A stretch of DNA of 64,000 nucleotides, from positions 1 to 64,000 of the forward strand of contig JBDKRG010000004.1 in the NCBI GenBank assembly GCA_039683515.1, written 5' to 3'. The notes beneath the pieces were generated by a model that was given only the letters and a program-made list of their open reading frames with translations, ran no database searches and was not told where the DNA came from. Below, piece after piece: positions 33,527 to 42,964 of the stretch. How positions within the stretch are numbered: position 1 is the stretch's first letter; each line of letters opens with the position of its first letter. Origin of the DNA: JAJFUE01 sp039683515. Its GTDB lineage: Bacteria; Sumerlaeota; Sumerlaeia; MVZB01. Made by a program: the position numbers and the translations under genes.

Positions 33527-35146
33527 TCAAGGGGTTTCGAGGCGCAGGGCCCAGCGGTCGGGATACGCGTCGAGGCGGGCGGCGGCGCCGGGGGCGGCCA
33601 GCGAGATCGCCTTCATGACGCGCTCGGCGCGGCGCAGGCGCTTCTGCGTCTTCTTGCCGAACAGCCTGGCGGGCGATTTCTGGATTTCGCCGGTAACGCG
33701 CTCGAACTGCACGGTCGCGAACAGGATCGGGCGCGGCGGGGGCATCGTCCAGATGCGGCGCTCGAATTCGAGCCAGCCCGCGTCGGCCGGAGGATCATCG
33801 GCCGCGGCGGCGGTTTGCGCACCGGTGGCGGCCGGGATCGAGAACGTCAGGTCGGGGGCGGCCGAGGCCAGCCGCGGCCAGTACCGGCCGGGGGCGTCCG
33901 CCAGTTGGCGCTCGGGGGCGTCGTCGAGCCAGACGGTGGCTTCGGGCAGGAGCGCGCCAGGATAGAGCGCAAGGCCCATGCGACCTTCGACATCGGGGGG
34001 GAGGTCCTGGACGCGGTTGCGCAGTTCGTCGCCGAGCGGGCCCAGGAGCGGCTCGAGGTTGTCGATCCCCTTGAGCATGGAATCGGCGGGGAGGCCGGCG
34101 AGCGGCGAGATCAGGCGCGCCAGGCCGAGCGAGATATCGAGTTGCCCCAGCTGCGGGCGCGCGGGGCCGGCCTGTGAAGCGGTTGCGGTCGTGTTTTTGT
34201 CCGGGCGGAACTGGAGGAGCCGGGTCAGTTCGGTCGGGCGCGGGCCGATCATGTCGAGCTTCAGGTCGAAGATCGATTCGCCGGTCTGGACGAGCTCGAG
34301 CCGGTCGATGCCGTCGAGGCGCTGCTGCCAGAAGGTGATGCGTTCTTCGGATTTGTCCGAGAAACCCTCGTCGCGCTGCTGGCGGAAGAGGCGCAGCTGG
34401 CCCCAGAAGCGCTCGGGCCACGCGGCCATGCAGACGGCGGGCGCGCGCGCCGGCTGCGCGGGGCGCCACCAGTCGGCGACCAGCTCGGGCATGGCGCCGG
34501 GGTTTCGGGCGGCGATGCGGTCGATGATGATCGGGAGCGGGCCGAGCCCGCGCTGCTGGAGCGAGGCGCAGATCCAGCCGCCGAGCTGGCAGAACGTCAC
34601 GCTGCGCGAAACTTTCCTGTCCTGGTATTCGTAGATCGTGACGCCGCGGTATTTGTGCGTCGAGAGGCGGTAGTCGCTCATCGCCAGGTTCATCAGGTCG
34701 CCGACGCGCGCGGCCACGGAGGTGCGGCTGCGGATCAGGGCGACGAAACCGACCTGGCCGGCGCCGGTCTGGGCGCCGCCGTATTCGCCGAAGACGAGCC
34801 ACGCCTCCTCGCCGACGGCGTTGAAGAGCGCGGCCTGGTAAAGGCGCAGGCGCAGGTTCGCCTCGTTCTCGCCGTAACGCTTGACCCACTCGGGCCACTT
34901 GTCGAGCGCGGCCATGAGCTCGCGGACGGCGGCCTCCGGGGCGGTCTGGCCGCGGCGCTGCCAGTGGCGCTGCCACGCCCGCTCGAGGTTGGACAGGCGC
35001 ACCGCCGCCGAGGCGCGGTCGGGCATCAGCCACGTGACGGGATAGACGACGAGCGACGGGGTGAGCGCCCACCACAGCAGGGCCGGTCCCAGCACGAGCA
35101 GGAACGCAAGCCCCCAAATCCAGCGAGCCGGCGGGCGTGGTCTCAT
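33527..35146 (-). CDS. Large membrane-anchored protein of unknown function
   Basis: The 539-residue product has one N-terminal membrane helix (WIWGLAFLLVLGPALLWWAL). A large, mostly extracytoplasmic region follows, with alternating strands and helices and no Cys motif or catalytic signature that I recognise. Length and layout (anchor, then a long domain with FGEYGG, RGVTIYEYQDRKV and LGPLPIIIDRIAAR segments) loosely recall DUF3352-type proteins, but this is weak. ATG 35146 overlaps the stop of the HNH gene by four bases. A longer frame to 35686 only runs antisense-like through that gene. Coupling to the HNH gene is conspicuous but its meaning is unclear. Confidence 0.65.
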   Translation of the reverse strand: MRPRPPARWIWGLAFLLVLGPALLWWALTPSLVVYPVTWLMPDRASAAVRLSNLERAWQRHWQRRGQTAPEAAVRELMAALDKWPEWVKRYGENEANLRLRLYQAALFNAVGEEAWLVFGEYGGAQTGAGQVGFVALIRSRTSVAARVGDLMNLAMSDYRLSTHKYRGVTIYEYQDRKVSRSVTFCQLGGWICASLQQRGLGPLPIIIDRIAARNPGAMPELVADWWRPAQPARAPAVCMAAWPERFWGQLRLFRQQRDEGFSDKSEERITFWQQRLDGIDRLELVQTGESIFDLKLDMIGPRPTELTRLLQFRPDKNTTATASQAGPARPQLGQLDISLGLARLISPLAGLPADSMLKGIDNLEPLLGPLGDELRNRVQDLPPDVEGRMGLALYPGALLPEATVWLDDAPERQLADAPGRYWPRLASAAPDLTFSIPAATGAQTAAAADDPPADAGWLEFERRIWTMPPPRPILFATVQFERVTGEIQKSPARLFGKKTQKRLRRAERVMKAISLAAPGAAARLDAYPDRWALRLETP

Positions 35147-35739
35147 GCGTGCAGTTTCATTTCCCAATACGCCGTGTCGAGGAACCTCTGCCACAGCGTG
35201 CGGTTGTCGTCGGTGATTTGCAGGTGTTGCAGCGAGATCGTCCAGGGCGGCCTCTTGGGCGCCCGGAGCGGGTGCATGCCGCATTCGTCGGCGAGCCGGT
35301 TGCCCTTGCGCGAGTTGCAGGCGGTGCAGGCCAGAACGACGTTTTCCCACACGGTCTCGCCGCCGCGCGACTTCGGGATGACATGGTCGATCGTGAGGTC
35401 GTCCTGCCGGGGGCGGGCGCCGCAATACTGGCACTGGTGCTGGTCGCGCAGGAAGATGTTGCGCCGGTTGAACTTGACGGTGCGCGGCGGCACGCGCTGA
35501 TAGCGCGACAGCACGATGACTTGCGGAAGGATCAGGTTGAAGTTGGGCGTGTGGATGAGCGGATGCGTCCCGTTGGCGAATTGCGACAGCTCGCGCCACG
35601 AGTTGAAGTCGTGGGCTTCGAAGTCCTCGGTGACGACGCGGGCGAGTTCCTCGAAGACCAGAGTCAGAGCCCGCCGTGCCGTGCACACATGCACGGCAAC
35701 CCAGTGACGATTCAGGACGAGGACCTGCCGGTTGAGCAT
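35143..35739 (-). CDS. HNH endonuclease family protein
   Basis: The 198-residue product has an N-terminal domain common in stand-alone HNH proteins (MLNRQVLVLNRHWVAVHVC, then ARRALTLVFEELARVV). The HNH fold follows, with a zinc pair in CQYCGARP, the catalytic-type IDHVIPKSRGGETVWENVVL and the second zinc pair in CTACNSRKGNR. Such proteins are widespread near housekeeping genes in many phyla, and their biological target is not known. GGAGG precedes ATG 35739 by ten bases. The stop overlaps the next gene, so the two are probably co-translated. No restriction or mobile partner is adjacent. Confidence 0.9.
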   Translation of the reverse strand: MLNRQVLVLNRHWVAVHVCTARRALTLVFEELARVVTEDFEAHDFNSWRELSQFANGTHPLIHTPNFNLILPQVIVLSRYQRVPPRTVKFNRRNIFLRDQHQCQYCGARPRQDDLTIDHVIPKSRGGETVWENVVLACTACNSRKGNRLADECGMHPLRAPKRPPWTISLQHLQITDDNRTLWQRFLDTAYWEMKLHA

Positions 35740-35828
35740 TTTATCCGACCTCCATCCCTCTGGCATGGGGATAGATTCGGTATTTTATAGCGCAGATGGG
35801 AGGCGAGGGTCCATTGGGAATTATGGGG

Positions 35829-35946
<118 letters not shown>

Positions 35947-35949
35947 GAC

Positions 35950-36807
35950 TCAATGCGAGCAGACGATGATGGGGTTGGGGAGGTCGCGGATGAGCGAGAG
36001 GGTCGGGTGGCCGGTGAGCCACTGAAGCAGGCGCGTGCCGTGGAACGCGCCCATGATGACGAGCGCCGCCGGCGTCTGCGAAATGCGGGCGCGCAGCCCC
36101 TGGTCGATGCTTTCGGCCGATGAAACCGACTCGTGCGAGAACGCGGCGCCGTGATCGCTGAGGTAGCGTGTCGCGCACTCGGCGAGGCGCGCGTCCTCGT
36201 CGGGGGTGTCGGCGAGCGTGATGAGCCGCAGGGGAATTTTCCCCTGCAGAGCGATCTCGGCGCCGAGCGTCAGCGCGCGATGCGATTTTTCGCCGCCGTT
36301 GTAAATGAGGATGATCTCGCTCGGCGCCTGGAAGCCGGGCGAGGCGAGAAGGACCGGCTGGGGCACGCATCGGGCGACCGGCTCGGCGAGCCGCCCGATG
36401 CGCGGTTGTTCGCCGCCGGGGCCGAACTTGCCGATCGCAAGCAGGTCGACCGACTCGGCCTGCGCCTTGATCTTGTCGAGGGGGAATCCCGATTCGCAGC
36501 GGACTTCGCACGCGATCCCGCGGCGCTGCACGGCGCGGCACGCCTCCTCGAGAAAGCGCGCGGCCTCCTCGCGGCGTTCCTGCTGCTCTTTTTCGAGTTC
36601 GCCGCCGGCGCCCATGGTCGGCACGGCCGCGAGCATTTCCATCGTGCCGGGGATCATCGCCGTGCCGATCGGGATCGCGCCGGCGATCTCGACGACGTGC
36701 GTGACATAGATTTTTCCACCGAACAACGACGCGAAATAGCAGGCGTGATCCAGCGCGGCGCGCGCGGCGTCGGAGGGATCATAGGCGACCAGGATGCTCC
36801 TGAGCAT
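35950..36807 (-). CDS. Tandem universal stress protein (UspA family)
   Basis: The 285-residue product is two UspA-like domains. The first starts RSILVAYDPSDAARAALDHA and includes DLLAIGKFGPGGEQPRIGRL with PVLLASP. The second runs from SEIILIYNGGEKSHRALTLG to PAALVIMGAFHGTRLLQWLT and PIIVCSH. The ATP-binding G-x2-G-x9-G-S/T pattern is degenerate in both halves. Tandem Usp proteins respond to stress and growth arrest, with binding partners mostly unknown. The start at 36807 lies three bases after the DUF1289 stop, so the pair is an operon. No regulator is adjacent. Confidence 0.87.
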   Translation of the reverse strand: MLRSILVAYDPSDAARAALDHACYFASLFGGKIYVTHVVEIAGAIPIGTAMIPGTMEMLAAVPTMGAGGELEKEQQERREEAARFLEEACRAVQRRGIACEVRCESGFPLDKIKAQAESVDLLAIGKFGPGGEQPRIGRLAEPVARCVPQPVLLASPGFQAPSEIILIYNGGEKSHRALTLGAEIALQGKIPLRLITLADTPDEDARLAECATRYLSDHGAAFSHESVSSAESIDQGLRARISQTPAALVIMGAFHGTRLLQWLTGHPTLSLIRDLPNPIIVCSH

Positions 36808-36810
36808 GCG

Positions 36811-37047
36811 TCAGCCTTTCGGCCGGGAAGGAGTTTTCCCGCGCGCGGCGCGCTCGGCGATCTGATCGAGCACGCGGCGTTTTTGCTCCTCGCTCATGTC
36901 GGGCCAGGCCAGGATCTCGACCATCGAGCGGTGGCAGCCGCCGCAATAGCCGTATTCGTCCAGAATGCAAAAACCGGTGCAGGGCGACTTGACGGGTTCA
37001 TGGGTCGGCTCGCCATGGCGATCTTTGCGATCTTCCCGGTTCTTCAT
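36811..37047 (-). CDS. DUF1289 family small Cys-rich protein
   Basis: The 78-residue product contains the DUF1289 signature in full: SPCTGFCILDEYGYCGGCHR with four conserved cysteines, followed by SMVEILAWPDMSEEQKRRVL. The cysteine set suggests metal or iron-sulfur binding. The function of the family is not established. The N-terminus is rich in charged residues and the C-terminus is basic. It is upstream of, and probably co-transcribed with, the universal stress protein gene. Confidence 0.88.
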   Translation of the reverse strand: MKNREDRKDRHGEPTHEPVKSPCTGFCILDEYGYCGGCHRSMVEILAWPDMSEEQKRRVLDQIAERAARGKTPSRPKG

Positions 37048-37289
37048 CGTCCTGTCCTCCCGAATGAATGTATCTTAGCCGCCCGGCTGAAACGGCGCAA
37101 CGACCATCGCGTTGCTTGAGACGCGTGCGGTTGCGCGGCCAGGCGCGCGACGGCGGGTAAATTCCTAGGTTCTGGGGAGCGGATGGGGGATAATATGATT
37201 AACAAACGGACCTAAAAATCCGAAATGCGCCCCGACGGGACGAGGGTATGACTCTATCCCAAAAACGGGTTTTTGACGGAGTGCAGCAG

Positions 37290-38882
37290 ATGGAACGCGT
37301 AATCCACGAATGCCGTCGCGACAAGATCCTGTGCTCGGCGGACGACGCGGTCGGGCTGATCCGGGACGGCCAGACGATCGTGATCGGGGGGTTCGTCGGC
37401 ACATCCAATCCCGAGGCGCTGACCACCAGGCTGGAGCAGAAATTCCTGGCCGAGGGCTCGCCGCGCGGCCTGACGCTGGTCTACGCGGCCGGCCAGGGGG
37501 ACCGCGGCCGGCGCGGCGCCAACCACATGGCGCACGCCGGCCTGATCCGCCGGGTGATCGGCGGGCATTTCGCGCTGGCGCCGGCGCTGTGCAAGCTGAT
37601 CATCGGCAACCAAATCGAGGCCTACAACTTCCCGCAGGGGGTGATCTGCCAGTTGTTCCGCGACATCGCGGCGCACCGGCCCGGCTGCCTGACCCACATC
37701 GGGCTCGACACGTTCATGGACCCGATCCACGGCGGCGGGCGGCTCAACCCGCGCACGACGGAACAACTGATCGAGCGCGTCGAGCTGTGCGGCCGCACGT
37801 GGCTCTTCTACCATGCGTTCCCGGTCAATATCGCGCTCATCCGCGCCACCGCCGCCGACCCGTTCGGGAACCTGGTGACCGACCTGGAGCCGCTCATCGG
37901 CGAGACGCTGCCGATCGTCCAGGCGGTCCACAACAACGGCGGGATCGTGATCGCGCAGGTCAACGAACTGCTCGACGCGCCGGTCCTGCCGCAGCACGTG
38001 CGCGTGCCGGGCGTGCTCGTCGACCGGATCGTGCTGGCGGGGGCGGGGTGTACCGAGCAGACGTTCGACGAGAAACTGAACATGACGTATTGCTCCGCGT
38101 TGCCCAACGGCTTGTGCCTCGAGAAGCTCCTGCCGCCGATGGAGCTGGATGAGCGGCGGATCATCGCGTCGCGCGCGCTGGACGAGCTGCCCGAGGGGGC
38201 GATCGTGAACCTCGGCATCGGCATGCCGGAGGGGATCGCGCGCATGGCCGCCGAGCGCGGCATGCTCGACCGGTTCACGCTGACCGTCGAGAGCGGCCAG
38301 ATCGGCGGGATCCCGGCCGGCGGGCTCAGCTTCGGCGCGTCGGTCTACCCGCAGGCGGTCGTCGACGAGCCGGCGCAGTTCGATTTCTACGACGGCGGCG
38401 GACTCAACTTCGCCGCGCTGGGCGCGGGCGAGATCGACGCGGGCGGCAACGTGAACGTCTCGATCTTCGGCTCGCGGCTGGCGGGGGTCGGCGGGTTCAT
38501 CAGCATCACGCAGACGGCGCCCAAGCTCGTCTTTTGCGGGACGCTCACGGCCGGCGGGCTCGTGGTGGACGTCGACGACGGCAAGCTGATCATCGTGACC
38601 GAGGGGAAGATCAAGAAATTCGTCCGCCAGGTCCAGCAGCTGTCGTTCTCGGGCGAGCGCGCGTGCCGGCTCGGGCAGAGCGTTCTGTATGTGACCGAGC
38701 GCGCCGTGTTCCGGCTGACGCCGCGCGGACTGGAGCTGATCGAGATCGCGCCGGGGATCGATTTGGAGCGGGACGTCATTGCGCGGATGGAATTCGAGCC
38801 GATCGTGTCGCCGGATTTGAAGCCCATGCCCGCGCATGTGTTCGAGGCGGTGGAGAAGAAATTGATGGCGAAGGCGGTGTGA
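37290..38882 (+). CDS. Acetate/acetoacetyl-type CoA-transferase (fused alpha-beta, YdiF-like)
   Basis: Family I CoA-transferases move CoA between acyl-CoAs and acids through a glutamyl-CoA intermediate. The 530-residue product carries both halves in one chain. The alpha-like part has the CoA-loop TIVIGGFVGTSNPEALTTRL. The beta-like part begins near EGAIVNLGIGMPEGIA and has the catalytic Glu in TVESGQIGG, followed by GASVYPQA. This is the YdiF-type layout. ATG 37290 was chosen because GGAG lies eight bases upstream; ATG 37248 has no usable spacing. Substrate preference (acetate, propionate, acetoacetate) cannot be read. It stands alone, with no thiolase or acyl-CoA dehydrogenase nearby. Confidence 0.87.
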   Translation: MERVIHECRRDKILCSADDAVGLIRDGQTIVIGGFVGTSNPEALTTRLEQKFLAEGSPRGLTLVYAAGQGDRGRRGANHMAHAGLIRRVIGGHFALAPALCKLIIGNQIEAYNFPQGVICQLFRDIAAHRPGCLTHIGLDTFMDPIHGGGRLNPRTTEQLIERVELCGRTWLFYHAFPVNIALIRATAADPFGNLVTDLEPLIGETLPIVQAVHNNGGIVIAQVNELLDAPVLPQHVRVPGVLVDRIVLAGAGCTEQTFDEKLNMTYCSALPNGLCLEKLLPPMELDERRIIASRALDELPEGAIVNLGIGMPEGIARMAAERGMLDRFTLTVESGQIGGIPAGGLSFGASVYPQAVVDEPAQFDFYDGGGLNFAALGAGEIDAGGNVNVSIFGSRLAGVGGFISITQTAPKLVFCGTLTAGGLVVDVDDGKLIIVTEGKIKKFVRQVQQLSFSGERACRLGQSVLYVTERAVFRLTPRGLELIEIAPGIDLERDVIARMEFEPIVSPDLKPMPAHVFEAVEKKLMAKAV

Positions 38883-38924
38883 CGATTTCGGATTGCGGAG
38901 TGAAATTGTTTGTCTCGAGTTTGC

Positions 38925-38970
38925 ACGGACACACACGGACACACACGGACATGCACGGACACACATGGAC
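38925..38970. repeat. CACGGACACA tandem repeat
   Basis: Four or five imperfect CACGGACACA units follow the CoA-transferase stop, within a 250-base gap that holds no gene. The motif resembles the other word-like arrays of the window but has no second copy here. Confidence 0.75.
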
Positions 38971-39132
38971 AATCAGGGGCTTTAATGATTGCGCAAATTT
39001 ACATATCGGGGGTGATTGGGATATTTGAGATGCAAAATCTTGAATGCGGCGGGTGAATTTGTCAAAGTAGGCGAGTCGATAGCCGCTTGGGTGGGATTCG
39101 GGCGGCATGTTATGTGATAGCAGATCGAATCG

Positions 39133-40554
39133 ATGAGTCGAAAACGCCTGCCCGTCTGGAGAACGCTTCTTGTGATGGCCAACGATGTGATGGCCATCGC
39201 GCTCGGGTTGTTGTTCGCCTACTGGCTGCGGTTTTACTCGCCGCTGACCACCCTGATCCACATCCGCAACGGGTTTGATCCCCAGCACTATCTGAACATT
39301 TTCCCATTCGCGTGCCTGATCTGGCTCGTCGCGCTCAGGATGGAAAACCTCTACCGGCGGCGCGCGCGCGTCCTCGACAAGATGATCCTGCGCCGGATCG
39401 TGAGCGGCTCGTGCCTGGCCGTGCTCGTGATGATCGCGATCAACTACGGGCCGGACCGGCCGTTGTATTCGCGCTGGCTGCTGGTCATCATGCTCGGCGT
39501 CGTGATCGCGGCGCTGGTGCTGGGCCGGCTCATCCTGGACCGGATCTTCCGCTGGATGATCATTCATCGCGGGATCGGGCAGTCGCGCACGCTGATCATC
39601 GGCACCGGCCCGATGGCCGAGCACATCTGCCGCACGCTGCGGCGCCACCCCGAGCGCGGCATGCTGCCGATCGGGATTTTGTGCGGGCGGCCGGGCGAGT
39701 CGCATCCGTCCGAAATCGCCGGGCTGCCGGTGTTCGGGACGATCGACGACCTGGCCGCGGTCGTTCAGAGCGAGCGGGTCGACGAAGTCATTATCGCGCA
39801 GCCGCTGATCGACCGCGAACGGATGCCGGCGCTGCTGATCCAGTGCGAGCGGTTGCTGGTCGATTTCTCGATCGTGCCGGAAGCGACCGAGATCCTGCTT
39901 TCGGGGATGACGGCGGAGACGATCGACGGGCTCGCGATGCTCGGGACGCGCGAGACGCCGCTGCAGGGCTGGAACGCCGCGCTCAAGCGGCTGATCGACT
40001 TCGTGCTGGCGCTTGCCGGGCTGATCGCCGCGGCGCCGGTCATCGGGCTCCTTGCGTGGCTGATCAAGCGCCAGGACGGCGGCCCCGCGTTCTTCACGCA
40101 GGAGCGGATGGGGATCGACGGCCGGCTGTTCCGGATGATCAAGCTGCGCACGATGAAACTGGACGCCGAGAAAACCGGGCCGAGCTTCGCGTCGGATTTC
40201 GATCCGCGCGCGACGCGGCTCGGGGCCGTTCTGCGCCGGCTCCACGTCGACGAACTGCCGCAACTTCTCAATGTCGTGCGCGGCGAGATGAGCCTGGTCG
40301 GGCCGCGTCCCGAGAGGCCTTATTTCATCGATAAATTCCTGGACACGGTGCCGGGCTACATGGCGCGGCACAAGGTCAAGAGCGGGATCACCGGCTGGGC
40401 GCAGGTCAACGGCCTGTGCGGCCTGCACGGCTCGATCGACGAGCGCCTGAAATACGACATGTATTACATCCAGAACTGGTCGGTCTGGTTCGACGTGAAG
40501 ATCATCTTCATGACGCTGTTCAAGAAGCCGGTGACGCTGACCAAGCCGCAGTAA
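39133..40554 (+). CDS. Polyprenyl-phosphate sugar-1-phosphate transferase (WbaP/EpsL-like)
   Basis: These enzymes start glycan assembly by moving a sugar phosphate from a nucleotide sugar to undecaprenyl phosphate. The 473-residue product has about five N-terminal membrane helices, a CoA-binding-like Rossmann segment (SRTLIIGTGPMAEHICRTLR) and the catalytic C-terminal domain. That begins KRLIDFVLALAGLIAAAPVI and has the signature GIDGRLFRMIKLRTM, the acidic pair in HVDELPQLLNVVRGEMSLVG with PRPER, and GITGWAQVNG. It probably commits the first sugar of an exopolysaccharide or O-antigen. A strong bidirectional terminator follows. The decarboxylase gene downstream faces the other way. Confidence 0.92.
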   Translation: MSRKRLPVWRTLLVMANDVMAIALGLLFAYWLRFYSPLTTLIHIRNGFDPQHYLNIFPFACLIWLVALRMENLYRRRARVLDKMILRRIVSGSCLAVLVMIAINYGPDRPLYSRWLLVIMLGVVIAALVLGRLILDRIFRWMIIHRGIGQSRTLIIGTGPMAEHICRTLRRHPERGMLPIGILCGRPGESHPSEIAGLPVFGTIDDLAAVVQSERVDEVIIAQPLIDRERMPALLIQCERLLVDFSIVPEATEILLSGMTAETIDGLAMLGTRETPLQGWNAALKRLIDFVLALAGLIAAAPVIGLLAWLIKRQDGGPAFFTQERMGIDGRLFRMIKLRTMKLDAEKTGPSFASDFDPRATRLGAVLRRLHVDELPQLLNVVRGEMSLVGPRPERPYFIDKFLDTVPGYMARHKVKSGITGWAQVNGLCGLHGSIDERLKYDMYYIQNWSVWFDVKIIFMTLFKKPVTLTKPQ

Positions 40555-40563
40555 GCGCTAAAG

Positions 40564-40593
40564 AAAAAGCCCCGCGGCGCCGCGGGGCTTTTT
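40564..40593. terminator. Bidirectional intrinsic terminator
   Basis: A perfect 20-base palindrome starting GCCCCGCGGC lies at 40569-40588, preceded by AAAAA and followed by TTTTT. It can end both the sugar-transferase transcript from the left and the decarboxylase transcript from the right. TTCACTC tandem units follow at 40594-40620. Confidence 0.93.
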
Positions 40594-40616
40594 CTTCACT
40601 CTTCACTCTTCACTCT

Positions 40617-40622
<6 letters not shown>
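40594..40622. repeat. TTCACTC tandem repeat
   Basis: Four TTCACTC units lie between the terminator and the decarboxylase gene, reaching its last codons. The C-terminal residues of that protein (ARNDNNDE) come from this boundary. Confidence 0.7.
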
Positions 40623-41579
<957 letters not shown>

Positions 41580-41743
41580 CGGTCGCAACTCCAAAAGGGA
41601 AGTATGGATCCGGCTATTTCCTTCTCATGCGGGATCAAGCCGGTAATGGATGAGACTTTATTGGTTTCCCCGTCAATGTTCAAGACAGTTTACAAAAGTT
41701 TCCTTCCGCATGGGGGCGGATGTGATGTAAAAATGCGAAGCTT

Positions 41744-42835
41744 ATGCAAACGAAACCGCCAGATCACCGTTGGATGCTGACGCCCGCGATCGTCGCGGTT
41801 CTGGCGCGGATCGGCCTGATCGCGGCGGCGTGCTGGGCGGGCAAAATCAGCGTGGGCCAGCTGGCGCTGCTGCACGACGGCTGGGAATACCTGCGCCTGG
41901 CGCGGGCGTTCGCGCACGGCTCGGTGGCGGCGCTCGACCCGGCCACGCTGCGGCTGTTCCCGGGCTATCCGCTGCTGATCGCGGCGCTGGGGCTGGGCCG
42001 CGAGTTCGTCTACCCGGCATTCTGGGCGAGCATCGGGTGCGCGGGCCTGTGCGTCATGCTCGTCGACCGGCTCGGGCGCGACCGGCGGCTCGGCTGGTAC
42101 ATGGCGCTCATGACGCCGTCGTGGCTAATGTTCACGTCGACGGCGATGAGCGACTCGCTGGCGCTGGTGCTGGCGATGGGGGCGCTGCTGGCGATCGAGA
42201 GGCGGCGGTGGGCGTGGGCCGGGCTGGCCGCCGGGATGTCGTTCGTGGTGCGGCCGGTCGGGGCGCTGCTGATCGTGCCGATCGCGATCGAGGCCCTGGC
42301 GTGCGGGCCGCGGGTCCTGGTCAGGGCGTTGATCGCCGCGGCGTGGGTGCCGCTGGTTTACCTCGTTGCGAGCCGGGTGATGCTCGGCGACGCGATGCGC
42401 GCGGCGCGCCAGTACACGGCGCAGGATTTCGCGTGGCCGCTGTGGGCGATCCTGCACCCGGCGCAAAACAGGAACATGGGCGCGTTCTGGATCGTGTATC
42501 AATACGGCGTGATCGCGGCGAGCTGGGCGGGGGCGTTCGGGTTGTGGCGCCGGATGCGGTCGGGGGAGGATTACATCCGGCCGATGCTGGCGTGGCATGT
42601 CGCGGCCGGGCTGTTTTATTTGTTACTGCCGTCGAGTTGGGCGTTCCAGGCGATGGACCGGTTTTACATCGCGATCTGGCCGACGGCGCTCATCGGGATC
42701 GCGCCGTGGCTGCCCAGGCGCAAGGCGTGGAACATCGCGCTGGTGGTTGTGTTCGGCGCGGCGTCGTTCGGGATCGCGCTCAGGTGGCTGGCGCACCTGG
42801 CGGCGGTGTTCCCGTTCGCGGCGCGGGGGTTTTGA
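41744..42835 (+). CDS. Polytopic membrane protein, GT-C-like
   Basis: The 363-residue product has about eight hydrophobic helices. After the first comes LLHDGWEYLRLARAFAHGSV, which has the Asp of a GT-C first loop. FPGYPLLIAALG and later SDSLALVLAMGALLAIERRR follow, reminiscent of the PIG-V/mannosyltransferase clan. A short extracytoplasmic tail is present. Activity is not proven by the sequence. It lies upstream of the YfhO-like gene in the same direction, separated by 129 bases that hold one REP-like hairpin. Confidence 0.65.
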   Translation: MQTKPPDHRWMLTPAIVAVLARIGLIAAACWAGKISVGQLALLHDGWEYLRLARAFAHGSVAALDPATLRLFPGYPLLIAALGLGREFVYPAFWASIGCAGLCVMLVDRLGRDRRLGWYMALMTPSWLMFTSTAMSDSLALVLAMGALLAIERRRWAWAGLAAGMSFVVRPVGALLIVPIAIEALACGPRVLVRALIAAAWVPLVYLVASRVMLGDAMRAARQYTAQDFAWPLWAILHPAQNRNMGAFWIVYQYGVIAASWAGAFGLWRRMRSGEDYIRPMLAWHVAAGLFYLLLPSSWAFQAMDRFYIAIWPTALIGIAPWLPRRKAWNIALVVVFGAASFGIALRWLAHLAAVFPFAARGF

Positions 42836-42866
42836 GGGGGGAGCGCGGACCGGCACGGGCACGAAT

Positions 42867-42886
42867 GGCCGGCGAGGGCGCCGGCC
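42867..42886. repeat. REP-like hairpin GGCCGGCG-AGGG-CGCCGGCC
   Basis: GGCCGGCG (42867-42874) and CGCCGGCC (42879-42886) form a perfect 8-bp stem around AGGG, with CCACAGG after it. It lies between two same-direction membrane-protein genes. There is no T-run, so it is not an intrinsic terminator. Confidence 0.75.
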
Positions 42887-42964
42887 CCACAGGCTGATTC
42901 CTCCATCGTGCGTGATTTCGCGGGGCGTTTCTGGTAAACAGGGGGCAAGACTGCTTGGGGGTTG